Source: Phoronis australis
Lineage: Eukaryota > Phoronida > Phoronidae
Assembly (NCBI GenBank): GCA_002633005.1
Contig: NMRA01000310.1
Span: 375,234-439,233, forward strand
Direction: 5' to 3'
Length of the DNA: 64,000 bases
Every line of letters begins with the position of its first letter. Position 1 is the stretch's first letter. This document shows, piece by piece, positions 54,671-64,000 of this stretch. The notes below the pieces were generated by a model. It was not told where the DNA came from, ran no database searches, and saw only the letters and a program-made list of their open reading frames with translations. The position numbers were made by a program, and so were the translations under genes.

Positions 54671-56184
54671 TTTGGTATAAGAGTGGAACTACAAGGGGCC
54701 AAACACTACTTCATGTGTATCTTAACACGCATACCAGTCTTTAAATCGTGCGTTCTAGTGTTGCTTTTTAAAAGCATTGCTAAAATTGTCTGGATTGTCG
54801 TATGCATCCAGAATAACAGAAATCCATTCGAGGGCTTTAAATTTTAACGACTCTTTAACAGAGCGACGAGCGTTTACACCTCAGGAAAATTTGTTGCAAT
54901 GAAACAAACATCAGGGTGAAAAGGTTTCTTCATTTTTCCGTTGTACTTGGTAATGAAACAATGTGCCAGTAACACCACCAACATGTAAATAAATTATTTA
55001 TTAATAATCAAAATTTGTATAATACAATAACCATGTATGTAAAAGACATTGTCAACAAATTGACCTCACCCTCACAAAAAAACAGTTATAATTTTAAAGT
55101 CAAATACAATATATTAACATAATTACAGAAAATAAATAAACTAAAAATAGTACACAACTGAATCCCAGGTGATTAACAGGAACTGAGAAAAATGTAAGGA
55201 GGACAAAGACTTGACAAGATTGAACTTACAATGTCACATCAGACAGAGATAACTTATTAATAACTTAATGCAAAATTTATTTTAAGAATACATGTAGTAA
55301 CTTTTAATCACCTAATTTTTAAGAACTAAATGTAATGCTCACAAAAAGTTTGAGTTAATAACCTTCACAAATAAAAAATCAAAGGTGAAAATTTTTATCA
55401 ACAGGCCACCAATCAGCATACCTGTTGTATCCTGATTCAGTACACACTATGAGTCAACCAAGAATCCACACAGTACACCCAATACCTTGCAAACCAATAC
55501 AAAACAGAAATCATCACTCTGCTTATGAGGCGCTTTTCAAAGACCGAATTTTTTACGTCAAACTTGTATTTTTGGATACTTCTACATCTGGTGGTGGTGG
55601 AATGCCAGCAGGAGATAAAGCCATGGTCAAGAATGAAAGCCATAGCTGGTTATTACTTCCATCTTGTCGGCATAGCAACTGAGTCGGGAAAAGTCNAACG
55701 TTCGCAATTATTTTAATGCAAAATAAGTGAAGAGTCATTGTATCAGAATTTCTTACTTTTAACATGGATTTGAATTCATGCTTGATATCAGCCTCTCAAA
55801 TTAAGCTAGTTATAAGTTATATTTAAGATGGACATGCAGCTTAAAGGTTATGCAAGTTTCCTGCAACTCGGCTACTAACATTGCTGCAAGCTCACTGCAT
55901 GTTTGCCGCAAACATGCAGCATACTTTTACCATGCAAATGAAGTTTCCATAAGCTTGCTGCAAACATCTCCATGTCCTTATATGGAACAGTTCCTGCAAA
56001 CCAGCTGCACACATTGCTGCAAGCTTACAGCAAACATCTTCATGGGGCTATGTAGAAGTTTCTGTGAGCCACCTGAAAAAATATATTGTTGCAAGCCTAC
56101 AAGATACTTGAATTGTGGCATGAATAATTCAAAACAGAAATGTCCTTGACCAATACATAATTTTTATTGCAAGCTTGCTTGTTA

Positions 56185-58253
56185 AAACAAGAAAATTCAG
56201 ATTCAGCTGCATATTGGATTTAACATGATAGTTTTCAATCTGATAATGTATAATGACTAAATGAAACCAACATCACATGACAATGAACAACAAACTATAA
56301 AGGTGTCTACAGTGGCAATGAATAAATAATACTCGTATTACAATCAAAATTGTGTCTAAAGAAAGCAAATTAAATGTCTGCAAGCATTAAGTACAATACA
56401 GCGAGATGTGTTATTCTAAACACCTGACAATAGCCTATGGTAATTGTAACGAAGATATTCCTTACATGACTAAAAGCAAAACTAACAACGATAACACAAA
56501 GCGTTGAAATGCGCCCACGGCTGCGCCGCCAATGGCATGTTTTTAGGGGTGTTTATTAGCATTGAAAATGGCGCACAATATGTAAAATGCCAGTAGAGAA
56601 AACCAGTCAGACCCCTCCTCTGTGGAAAGGCATATTTAACTCGGCGTGTATAGCATATTTAGGTATTTTATTTTAAATTACCCCATCACTTGTCAACTGA
56701 CAAAAATTGCTCTTAACAGTTATAAACCTATTATTTTTTCCCTTGTTCATCTAAAATACATGAAAACTGTCTAATACTATATTGATTACTATTTTTGCTT
56801 CCCAATATGGTTTCATAAAACATCAGTCCACTGAATAGGCTATTATTGAACTTGCAGTGGTGGATTTAGAGGGGGGCCATGGCCCCCCTAAAATTCTCCC
56901 AGATTCCATTTGGTAATACGAGGGTGCGAATGTCTGTCGGGCAAAATCCTGGCTAATACTCTGCCATGTGTTGTTGGAACTTCATTAAATATTGTTTCTT
57001 TTAAGCTAGATTTTTTTTCTACTGAATTGTCTGATTAAAGTCACGTCGTGATAGTTATAGGTATCTCTGAAATGAGCAAGAATACACCTCAATACTAATG
57101 GTTACCCATCTAAAATCTGCAAGCATGCCTGCGAAATTGCTTATAACATTCCGTTTTGAGAAACAAATTCGTTGGTTTGATTAAATGTTTATGTTTAGAC
57201 AAATTCATACATCATTTTTGCCAATTAAAAACTAATCTTGTAAGAAATGACAATGTTTCAGTGAATTCCGTTGTAGCTTGGTTGGAAAAACTATTAAATC
57301 CGATCCCCAAATAGTGAAGTACACTGTCTTATAGACGATTTTTGCCTTTATTTAAAATAACTCTCAAAGACAGGAATTAAATCATTAAATCAAGGTAAAC
57401 GCATTGCTCATGGAATCGATTGTTCATTTCTGATTAAACTGATAGAGGATTTATAAGCTAATCTTGTAAGAACTGGCGATGCTTCACTGGACTTAGTTGC
57501 AAGTTGACATTGAGAAATTTCGATATGTCATCAGATCTCCAAATAGCAAAGTACACTAAACGATTTTTGTCTATCTGAAATAAGTCTCATTGACAAGAAT
57601 TCTGATAAATGTCGGACAGCTCTACAAAGGGTACCAAAATGTTCTCACAATAAATTTTTACTAACTTAGGGTCTAGATTCGTGGTTAAACTCCACAAACC
57701 GTAGATCGAAAAAGAAAATTAATTCCTTAAATAAATAAAACTAAACTCATCTCTTGTTAACTTGAAAAGGTTGTCTTTGCACTTCCTGAGTGATCCACAG
57801 GAACTGAATTTGAACTCCAAGTGTTGAAGTGTGTGCATTTCTGGACACACTCTGTATCATTTTCCCCAGCCGCCAGAAATTAGGCAAGCGGCCGTGTTTC
57901 ATCAAGGGATTTTAAAGCAGCCCCACGGGACTTCACCTTTTCAAAAATTCCTTCAAAGAATAACTACAATAAAACGAACTTTTCCCAAAACTGGATCATA
58001 ATAAAATCAATCTTGACCTTAAAGCCAACGCAGACTTATAGGTACGAGCTAAGCTGCCTTTCTCAAGTTAATCATAGCTGAGCTTTAGTTCACTGCAATT
58101 TGGTATTTTCACACTTAGGTCTGAGCTACAGTTACTTGAGGCATCTCCCAGCAACCCGTCACGTGCACTGGCCCTTTCTTACTCTAGGTAAAACTTTGTT
58201 GGTTCACAGGTTACTCAAATCCTGACAGTTGCATTGCCGAGATTGTCCCGCCT
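56185..58253. mobile_element. 2.1-kb insertion (or deletion in the other copy) between duplicated blocks
   Basis: Copy 1 runs directly from CTCGCTTGTT into ATACCTTTGG (about 54319); copy 2 has about 2.07 kb between GCTTGCTTGTTA and TATACCTTTGG. At most a TA is shared at the junction, and no clear terminal inverted repeats are seen. Inside, CAGTGGTGGATTTAGAGGGG followed by a GGGGGGCCATGGCCCCCC palindrome (56855-56895) resembles a hAT terminus, and a diverged tandem repeat lies at 57185-57615. No transposase or reverse-transcriptase frame is visible. Confidence 0.5.
57185..57615 (+). repeat. Diverged tandem repeat, about 230-bp unit
   Basis: Two units share AATCTTGTAAGAA, TGGC/TGAC-ATG, TTCA(G/C)TG, CCAAATAG followed by AAGTACACT, GACGATTTTTG or AACGATTTTTG, and CAAGAATT-like ends in the same order (57215-57385 and 57455-57610). 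It lies within the insertion specific to copy 2. Confidence 0.6.
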
Positions 58254-59593
58254 ATACCTTTGGGGGGGGGGGGTACTTTGCCGAAGTTGAATTGGTTTGT
58301 GCTCCCCCAATTATTTTTGCCTTCCTACGGGTGTGATTAAGTTTATTGTAGTCTTTCCGCAAAAATTTTTTACCTGAAGTTTCCTGCATTTTTCATCTAC
58401 AAGTTTGCTGCTAACACTTTTTCATCAATAAAGTTCAGTTCCTGCAAACACTTTTTCATCGATTAAGTTTGCGGCAGCCTTTCCGCAAGCACTTTTTAAA
58501 TCACCCAGTTTGCCGCAACTTTCCTGCAAACTTCAGTGTTTGCCGCAAGCTTGCTGCAAACATGGTCTTTTGGTATGGGAGTGGCATTACATGGGGCAAA
58601 ACACTACTTCATGTGTATCTTAAAACGCATACCAGTCTTTAAATCGTGCCTTCAAGTGTTGCTTTTTAAAAGCATTGCTAAAATTGTCTGGATAGTCGGA
58701 TGCATCCAGAATAACAGAAATCCATTCGAGGGCTTTAAATTTTAACGACTCTTTAACGGAGCGACGAGCGTTTACACCTCAGGAAAATTTGTTGGAATGA
58801 AACAAACATCAGGGTGAAAAGGTTTCTTCATTTTTCCGTTGTACTTGGTAATGAAACAATGTGCCAGTAACACCACCAACATGTAAATAAATTATTTATT
58901 AATAATCAAAATTTGTATAATACAATAACCATGTATGTAAAAGACATTGTCAACAAATTGACCTCACCCTCACAAAAAAACAGTTATAATTTTAAAGTCA
59001 AATACAATATATTAACATAATTACAGAAAATAAATAAACTAAAAATAGTACACAACTGAATCCCAGGTGATTAACAGGAACTGAGAAAAATGTAAGGAGG
59101 ACAAAGACTTGACAAGATTGAACTTACAATGTCACATCAGACAGAGATAACTTATTAATAACTTAATGCAAAATTTATTTTAAGAATACATGTAGTAACT
59201 TTTAATCACCTAATTTTTAAGAACTAAATGTAATGCTCACAAAAAGTTTGAGTTAATAACCTTCACAAATAAAAAATCAAAGGTGAAAATTTTTATCAAC
59301 AGGCCACCAATCAGCATACCTGTTGTATCCTGATTCAGTACACACTATGAGTCAACCAAGAATCCACACAGTACACCCAATACCTTGCAAACCAATACAA
59401 AACAGAAATCATCACTCTGCTTATGAGGCGCTTTTCAAAGACCGAATTTTTTACGTCAAACTTGTATTTTTGGATACTTCTACATCTGGTGGTGGTGGAA
59501 TGCCAGCAGGAGATAAAGCCATGGTCAAGAATGAAAGCCATAGCTGGTTATTACTTCCATCTTGTCGGCATAGCAACTGAGTCGGGAAAAGTC

Positions 59594-61022
59594 GCCCTAG
59601 ACCAAGTTACACAGCCTTGACAAGGGGGAGAAGTTGTCTCACACGTTAGTTGCCCCAGCTCAAATACCATGGACATTACTACTAAGCCTAACGAAAATTC
59701 GTTCCAGGAGTAATTTGTTTTTGGGGTGACTTGTTCCAGGGGCAATTCATAGTGTGGACTAACTCGTAGTGTGGACGGGTGATAACTCATAGCATGGACG
59801 GTACTGTAGATACTGCTCTTAACAACATTTATCGTGACTGCAATCACAACCATTAAACTGCATACCCTGCCCCGAATTTTAAAAACTCACTTTCAAACAC
59901 CCCATGTTCAGTTACGCTCGGCTTAAAGTCCCTCCGTTTTTCAAATCAATTCTCAGTTTAAATCCCCCAGGTAAAAATTCTTCAATTTGTGCCAAAAACG
60001 ATAACTAAGATTGCCATATTTCTATATTTCAGAGGCTTAACACATTGTTGCAAATGCTCAAAGTTTTACCAAATCTTGATTGGAAATACCAAAGCTTTAC
60101 AACCCATGCTAAAAGCAAAGTAAACTTTCTTGAAAAATTATTTTTGTTGAGAAATTTGACAAAACGAAATTTCACTTGTCTGTCATATTCTGTCCCAAAC
60201 TGAAAAATTTTTATTGTACCCAGAATGGAATCACCTCCAACGCGTGTATTTTTTAACAATAATCCCAAAGTTAAAATGAAATCCCGCAACCACAACAAAG
60301 GGAAGTTTAGCTATCGTAATTTGCAGCACTGTAAGTACATTGTAAAGAAATCGACAAAACAAAGGCCCTGCAAAAGGATTATGCTCAACCACTAGATGTC
60401 GCTGCTGCAGAGGTCATGTCACTCATCAGACAATGATTTATCAACCCTTAAGTGTGAAGTAAAATGGCCTATTGCAACCATGAATACAACCCTCTGGCAC
60501 TTTGCACACACAATGAGTAATGGTATTCATATTCATTTCTTGCAAAAGTTTTTAAAAGAGACAGTTTCCAAAGAATAAAATAAATTACAGACCAATAATC
60601 ATGCCCAGCAACCTTTTGACCAGGTAATAATTAAGTAAGTCTAATTCGATGTAATATATGACTGAAGACGCAATCTGAGATAAAGAAATGACTCTGAGAT
60701 AAAGAAATGACTCAAAAATGCTTAACATTACACTGTCTATCCCAATGGAAAGCAACAAAGATTTTGCCTGGAATAAGATTTTATAACTCACCAAAAAACT
60801 TATTTTGACATTCCGGTGCATTTTGGACCAGCACCACAAGTCAGATAAAGCACAATGACATGCCTCAAACTACTTTAATGTAACGAACCTTTGTCTCAAA
60901 TTGAAAATATCAATTTCCGTTTCCCATAATAAAACTAAATTAAAGCATCAATGAAATATTAAATAACCAAGAGTTATCAAAACAATATGACAAACATCGC
61001 CCCCTATCATCAGCACTGTGTA
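59594..61022. other. Unique intergenic segment, no gene seen
   Basis: No exon recognised. It contains a head-to-tail pair of the 19-bp unit CTGAGATAAAGAAATGACT (60675-60712) and GTGTGGAC repeats near 59755-59800. TTTAAT at 60874-60879 (ATTAAA on the minus strand), about 145 bases after the stop of the minus-strand membrane-protein gene, is a possible poly(A) signal for it. Confidence 0.5.
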
Positions 61023-62757
61023 CTAGGGGTCCCCGGTGAATGTAGGCAGAGATGTGTAAGAGTGAGATTTCTCTTCCTCCTTTACCAGGGTGACGGTCAT
61101 CTCCTGGTCTTCGCCAGTCACTGCGCGTGCCTTCATGGTATCAAGGTCAGCTCTGAAACAACAAAAATGCATGCAGTGCGACACCTGAGGCCTGTTATGT
61201 AATGCACAATACTTGTGAGTGAAAGCCATGATTGAGACGATGTGTTCTGCTCGAAATGCATGCTGACATCTAACCAAGACTTCTGTGATTTCGGCAAAAA
61301 AATAGCCTCAAGCAACACAGCATTGATAACAAGGCAAATCTCTCAGTGGTATCTATAGCTAGGTCCCACTAAGTAGCCTCGTGCAAAACATGAGGGACAA
61401 TTTTTTCCAAATAATTTTGGGTGTGTGAAATGACGTGATTGCACAAAATAACAGGAGCATTACTGTAGTATGCCATGACTTTTCCATATTTTGTTGACGC
61501 AAGCGAGCAGTCTTCCCAGTCGCTCCATTTCTACTAACCCTAAATTAGTGACCCGGCTGTTAGACCGATGTCTGTTATGTTGCCATGTAGAACAGGCATC
61601 AACTTTAGCTAGACGAAAACATGAATTCTGACAACATCTTAAGGCAGACTCCCGTCTTAACCAATACCAAAAGCTTCATAAGCCAAACGTCTGAATCAGA
61701 GTATGACAAGATTAGGGATGCATTCCATAAACACAAAAAATTCGCAAAAATACAAGAACACGCGAGACTTCGCGAGATAGAGCCACGCATAATAAGAGAA
61801 GCATCCAAGTATACAAAGTTTAATTTCAAAATTCTTGTGCCTATGAAAAGTGACTTAAGGCACACAACTATAATGAAAAATAATTAAATCTCACTTGCAC
61901 ACATAATTGGTAGCTATTGAAATATTTTTTATGAATTATTTCTACTAATAACTGTGATGCTCTCATTATGTGGCTATAAACGCTTTTCAGCAATTGGTAA
62001 ACGGAAGCGTAAGACCAAATTTCTGTCTGAAGTCTTCAGTCGCTTCTCATGAAACAAACCCCAAGCCAACAGTACTCGGCCACAGGCGTCCTCGGCTTCT
62101 GATCGTCCCCAATACACTATATATAATACTACAAGGAATTCCAAAGCACAAAACTGTTCCCAAGAACCCCATGCATCAGTCCTCCTTTGATGGTTCGAGG
62201 TCAAGAACTGTACGGCAATTGCCGATTTGTCACGGAGTGTCACGATATCGTAAACTCCACACTTAGCTAGACCATTTCGTAACCTTCTGTGATGAACCGA
62301 CAATTGCCGTCCATCCGTAACTCATCAGATAATTCTGTACCGTCCTTTACCTCGAACCGTCAAAGGAGGATTCATGCATGGGGTTTTTGGGAACATTTTG
62401 TGCTTTGAATTTGTTGCGATGTCACCGAAGAAGGACACCGTGAATAGTATTGGAAGAAAGAACAATTACTAATGGTTTGTTGAAACCCTGTTTTGTGTAG
62501 ATTTATTGAGTTTTGTGTTTGATATGGACGGCTGAAGTGAAGCACCCATGGAATTCCTTGTCCCAAGTGCCATACCTAGTAGTATTATAAAAAGTGTATT
62601 GGGGACGATCAGAAGCTGAGGACGCCTGTGTACTCAGCAATGAACTTACTTCTTGCCCAGTGCCATCAAACCATAGAGGGCGCCAGTTACAAATATAGAT
62701 CCACATCCGACAAAGGTCGATACCTCAATACATATCGCCACAGGCAATACGGGAAAA
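61023..62757 (-). CDS. Multi-pass membrane protein, last two exons (5' part not found)
   Basis: Exon 62757-62650 (acceptor TTCTTCAG, donor GTAAGT, 108 bp) and terminal exon 61152-61023 (acceptor TGTTTCAG, stop TAG) join in a split lysine codon. The first encodes a hydrophobic stretch (FPVLPVAICIEVSTF, then a glycine-rich GCGSIFVTGALYGLMAL), one or part of two membrane helices. The second encodes a polar, acidic C-terminal tail of about 42 residues (ADLDTMKARAVTGEDQEM, ending SYTSLPTFTGDP). A final transmembrane helix followed by a cytosolic tail suits a transporter or similar multi-pass protein, but I do not recognise the family. Upstream exons should lie beyond 62757; I found none convincing before 64000. 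A long inverted repeat fills part of the intron. Confidence 0.65.
61621..61887 (+). CDS. Doubtful 88-residue frame, lysine-rich, within the intron of the minus-strand gene
   Basis: The ATG at 61621 opens MNSDNILRQTPVLTNTKSFI; the middle reads SESEYDKIRDAFHKHKKFAK and continues as a charged helix-like EHARLREIEPRIIREASK. It looks more protein-like than most frames in this window, with even residue use and an ATG in good context (AACATGA). No family is recognised, no splice sites or poly(A) signal support it, and the opposite strand is also open. Confidence 0.3.
   Translation: MNSDNILRQTPVLTNTKSFISQTSESEYDKIRDAFHKHKKFAKIQEHARLREIEPRIIREASKYTKFNFKILVPMKSDLRHTTIMKNN
62081..62630. repeat. 550-bp inverted repeat in the last intron of the membrane-protein gene
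   Basis: Bases 62081-62118 (CACAGGCGTCCTC..) are inverted at 62593-62630 with one mismatch, and the next 100 bp of the left arm (CAAAGCACAAAA, CCCATGCAT, TCCTCCTTTGA) are inverted at about 62345-62415. The right arm has about 140 bp of extra sequence between the two homologous blocks. The outer end is only 20 bp from the 5' splice site of the preceding exon. It suggests a foldback or two head-to-head copies of an element. Confidence 0.8.
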
Positions 62758-62784
62758 CTGAAGAAAGATTTAAGAGTATGAGCA

Positions 62785-62845
62785 ATACAATACAATACAA
62801 TATACAATATGATATAATATACAATACAATACAATACAACAAAAA
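62785..62845. repeat. (AATAC)n microsatellite
   Basis: Imperfect AATAC repeats beginning 28 bp upstream (minus-strand sense) of the acceptor of exon 62757-62650. The open frame across it on the minus strand is repeat-derived. Confidence 0.85.
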
Positions 62846-64000
62846 AAACCTTTTAGTCTATTTTAAGAACATAACAACAATAGCCAAGGAAAAATCCTGC
62901 ATACAACTAATTACAATACAAAATGACCAAAAACATATTGAGCAAAAACAGAAACGCAGGAACACAGTGAAGTATAGAAAAATCTAACAAATCACAACTA
63001 CAATTTTCTGGAGATTACGATTGTAGAAACTTGTTAGAAGGGCAATCGTCACGGTTTTCAAAAGTAGCCAATAGTGAGAACAAAGGGTTGTACCGTAATT
63101 AGAAAAACTCTTCATTCCATACGTCTTATTTATACAGTGACACAGAAGTTAGTTACAGCACTGTCTGAGGTTATATAGTTACAGCACTGTCTGAGGTTAT
63201 ATAGTTACAGCACTGTCTGAGGTTATAATGAACACGTCTGATCTGTAACATGCAGTGTGAGGACAAGCCGTGAGTGGATTTTAACAACCGAATCAATATT
63301 TTGCTTTATTCTTCAATCGAATTAAAACTCCCATAACCTTCAGGCTTTAAGCTCATGGGGTTGTAATTTGGGAGCAGGTTGGTTTATACCCAGGAGGAAT
63401 TGAAGCATAGTGGCACCAGGTGCATGACCCGCATATCGCGACCGTGAAACATGGTTGTTCGGGTGCCTAATTAAATGCGATTAATGCATTCTACAGGGAT
63501 GTTTTCACTTACAGTAATTTTCCAAATATTTTTCCCACATGTAATATGTAAATTACGATATTTACGGTAAAGTCGCGTGATTTTCGGACGGCCCGCCATT
63601 TTCGACCAAGAATAAATATTTCCGAAATGAGTTTTTCATGGTCCACGAAATTCGTACCAGGTCCAAAAACTGTTTTTCAATGATTCTTGAATTTCGGACA
63701 ATGTCATAAACGTCGGATTTTTGTCCCGCGACTTTCGGACAAGGAAAATTTTAGAAACGCTAATTTAGGATCGACGCAACTCCCGTGTTACTAAAGCGTT
63801 CAACGGATGATTACTACTCGATAAGGCTTGAATCTGAGAATTGGGGTAACGGGCTTTGTAATTTTTACCTTGTCTTGACGATGTCATGACCGTTACTCGA
63901 TTGTCTTGCGTTTAGCTTGAGTTTGGTGCTTTAGCTATGAAAAAAGTCACCGAGTCTCGCATGACGAAAATTTCTGATGAAAATACAAATGGGAAATACA
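62846..64000. other. Right-edge segment, no exon recognised
   Basis: Apart from a 26-bp tandem repeat at 63153-63227 there is a stretch from about 63565 with TTACGGTAAAGTCGCG and several TTTCGGAC / GTCCGAAA-type words on both strands (63590-63740), which may be one end of a further inverted-repeat element cut by the window edge. Confidence 0.4.
63153..63227 (+). repeat. 26-bp tandem repeat, three units
   Basis: TTACAGCACTGTCTGAGG plus TTATATAG begins at 63153, 63179 and 63205 without mismatch. Perfect identity implies recent expansion and likely length polymorphism. Confidence 0.9.

Larger units (their letters stand above)
53834..59593. repeat. Large duplicated block joined by one N (copy 1 53834-55695, copy 2 55697-59593)
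   Basis: Copy 2 begins directly after the single N at 55696 with the sequence found at 53834, and both end with ACTGAGTCGGGAAAAGTC. Outside a roughly 2.1-kb insertion in copy 2 they are collinear. The last 800 bp (54880-55695 versus 58778-59593) are practically identical, while the first 800 bp differ by substitutions and small indels. The layout is that of two alleles laid end to end. Neither copy contains a recognised gene; identical small frames in both copies (55425-55682 and 59323-59580) are not convincing. Confidence 0.9.

Noticed and set aside
55425-59580. Identical 85-residue frames at 55425-55682 and 59323-59580 as a conserved gene pair
   Set aside because: The identity reflects the duplicated block as a whole, including non-coding DNA, so it is not evidence of selection on protein.

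Overview
The window is nuclear DNA from an animal, most likely an invertebrate deuterostome (amphioxus, hemichordate or echinoderm type). Genes are split into short exons with GT..AG introns of about 0.2-5 kb, the non-coding DNA is AT-rich and packed with tRNA-derived SINEs, MITEs and foldback repeats, and the proteins resemble vertebrate orthologues closely (GNL1, ZDHHC24). I cannot name the species from sequence alone. At several points, 2-10% diverged copies of the same stretch sit side by side across a single N or an N gap. This is what a highly heterozygous diploid looks like when haplotypes are not collapsed.

Layout. (1) 397-1326, minus: first two coding exons of a secreted coiled-coil protein running off the left edge. 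(2) 1327-14304: no recognised exon; SINEs, MITEs, a foldback and a 204-bp tandem duplication. (3) 14305-26176, plus: ten 3'-terminal exons of a protein joining the end of a TBC (Rab-GAP) domain to a beta-propeller like the C-terminus of LRRK/ROCO kinases, with a very large exon encoding about six and a half 28-30-residue degenerate repeats. Its 5' end lies outside the window or was not recognised. (4) 26177-31980: intergenic, repeats and a MITE. (5) 31981-34971, minus: a complete two-exon ZDHHC24-like palmitoyltransferase, its second exon partly duplicated by the assembly and its stop codon inside a minisatellite. (6) 35341-51803, plus: complete 12-exon GNL1, reconstructed with consistent splice phases to 575 residues, head-to-head with ZDHHC24 across 369 bp. 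(7) 51804-61022: no gene; a large allelic-type duplication (53834-55695 versus 55697-59593) with a roughly 2.1-kb insertion in one copy. (8) 61023-62757, minus: last two exons of a membrane protein whose 5' part was not found, with a long inverted repeat in the intron.

The genes do not form a functional unit. Their only visible linkage is the shared ZDHHC24/GNL1 promoter interval. The most interesting material is the TBC plus LRRK-type-propeller architecture with its repeat-bearing exon, a MITE family with three copies that each show a 6-bp target-site duplication, a Penelope-like element fragment in inverted arrangement with an adjacent hairpin resembling a hammerhead core, and the haplotype duplications, which would mislead automatic gene prediction.
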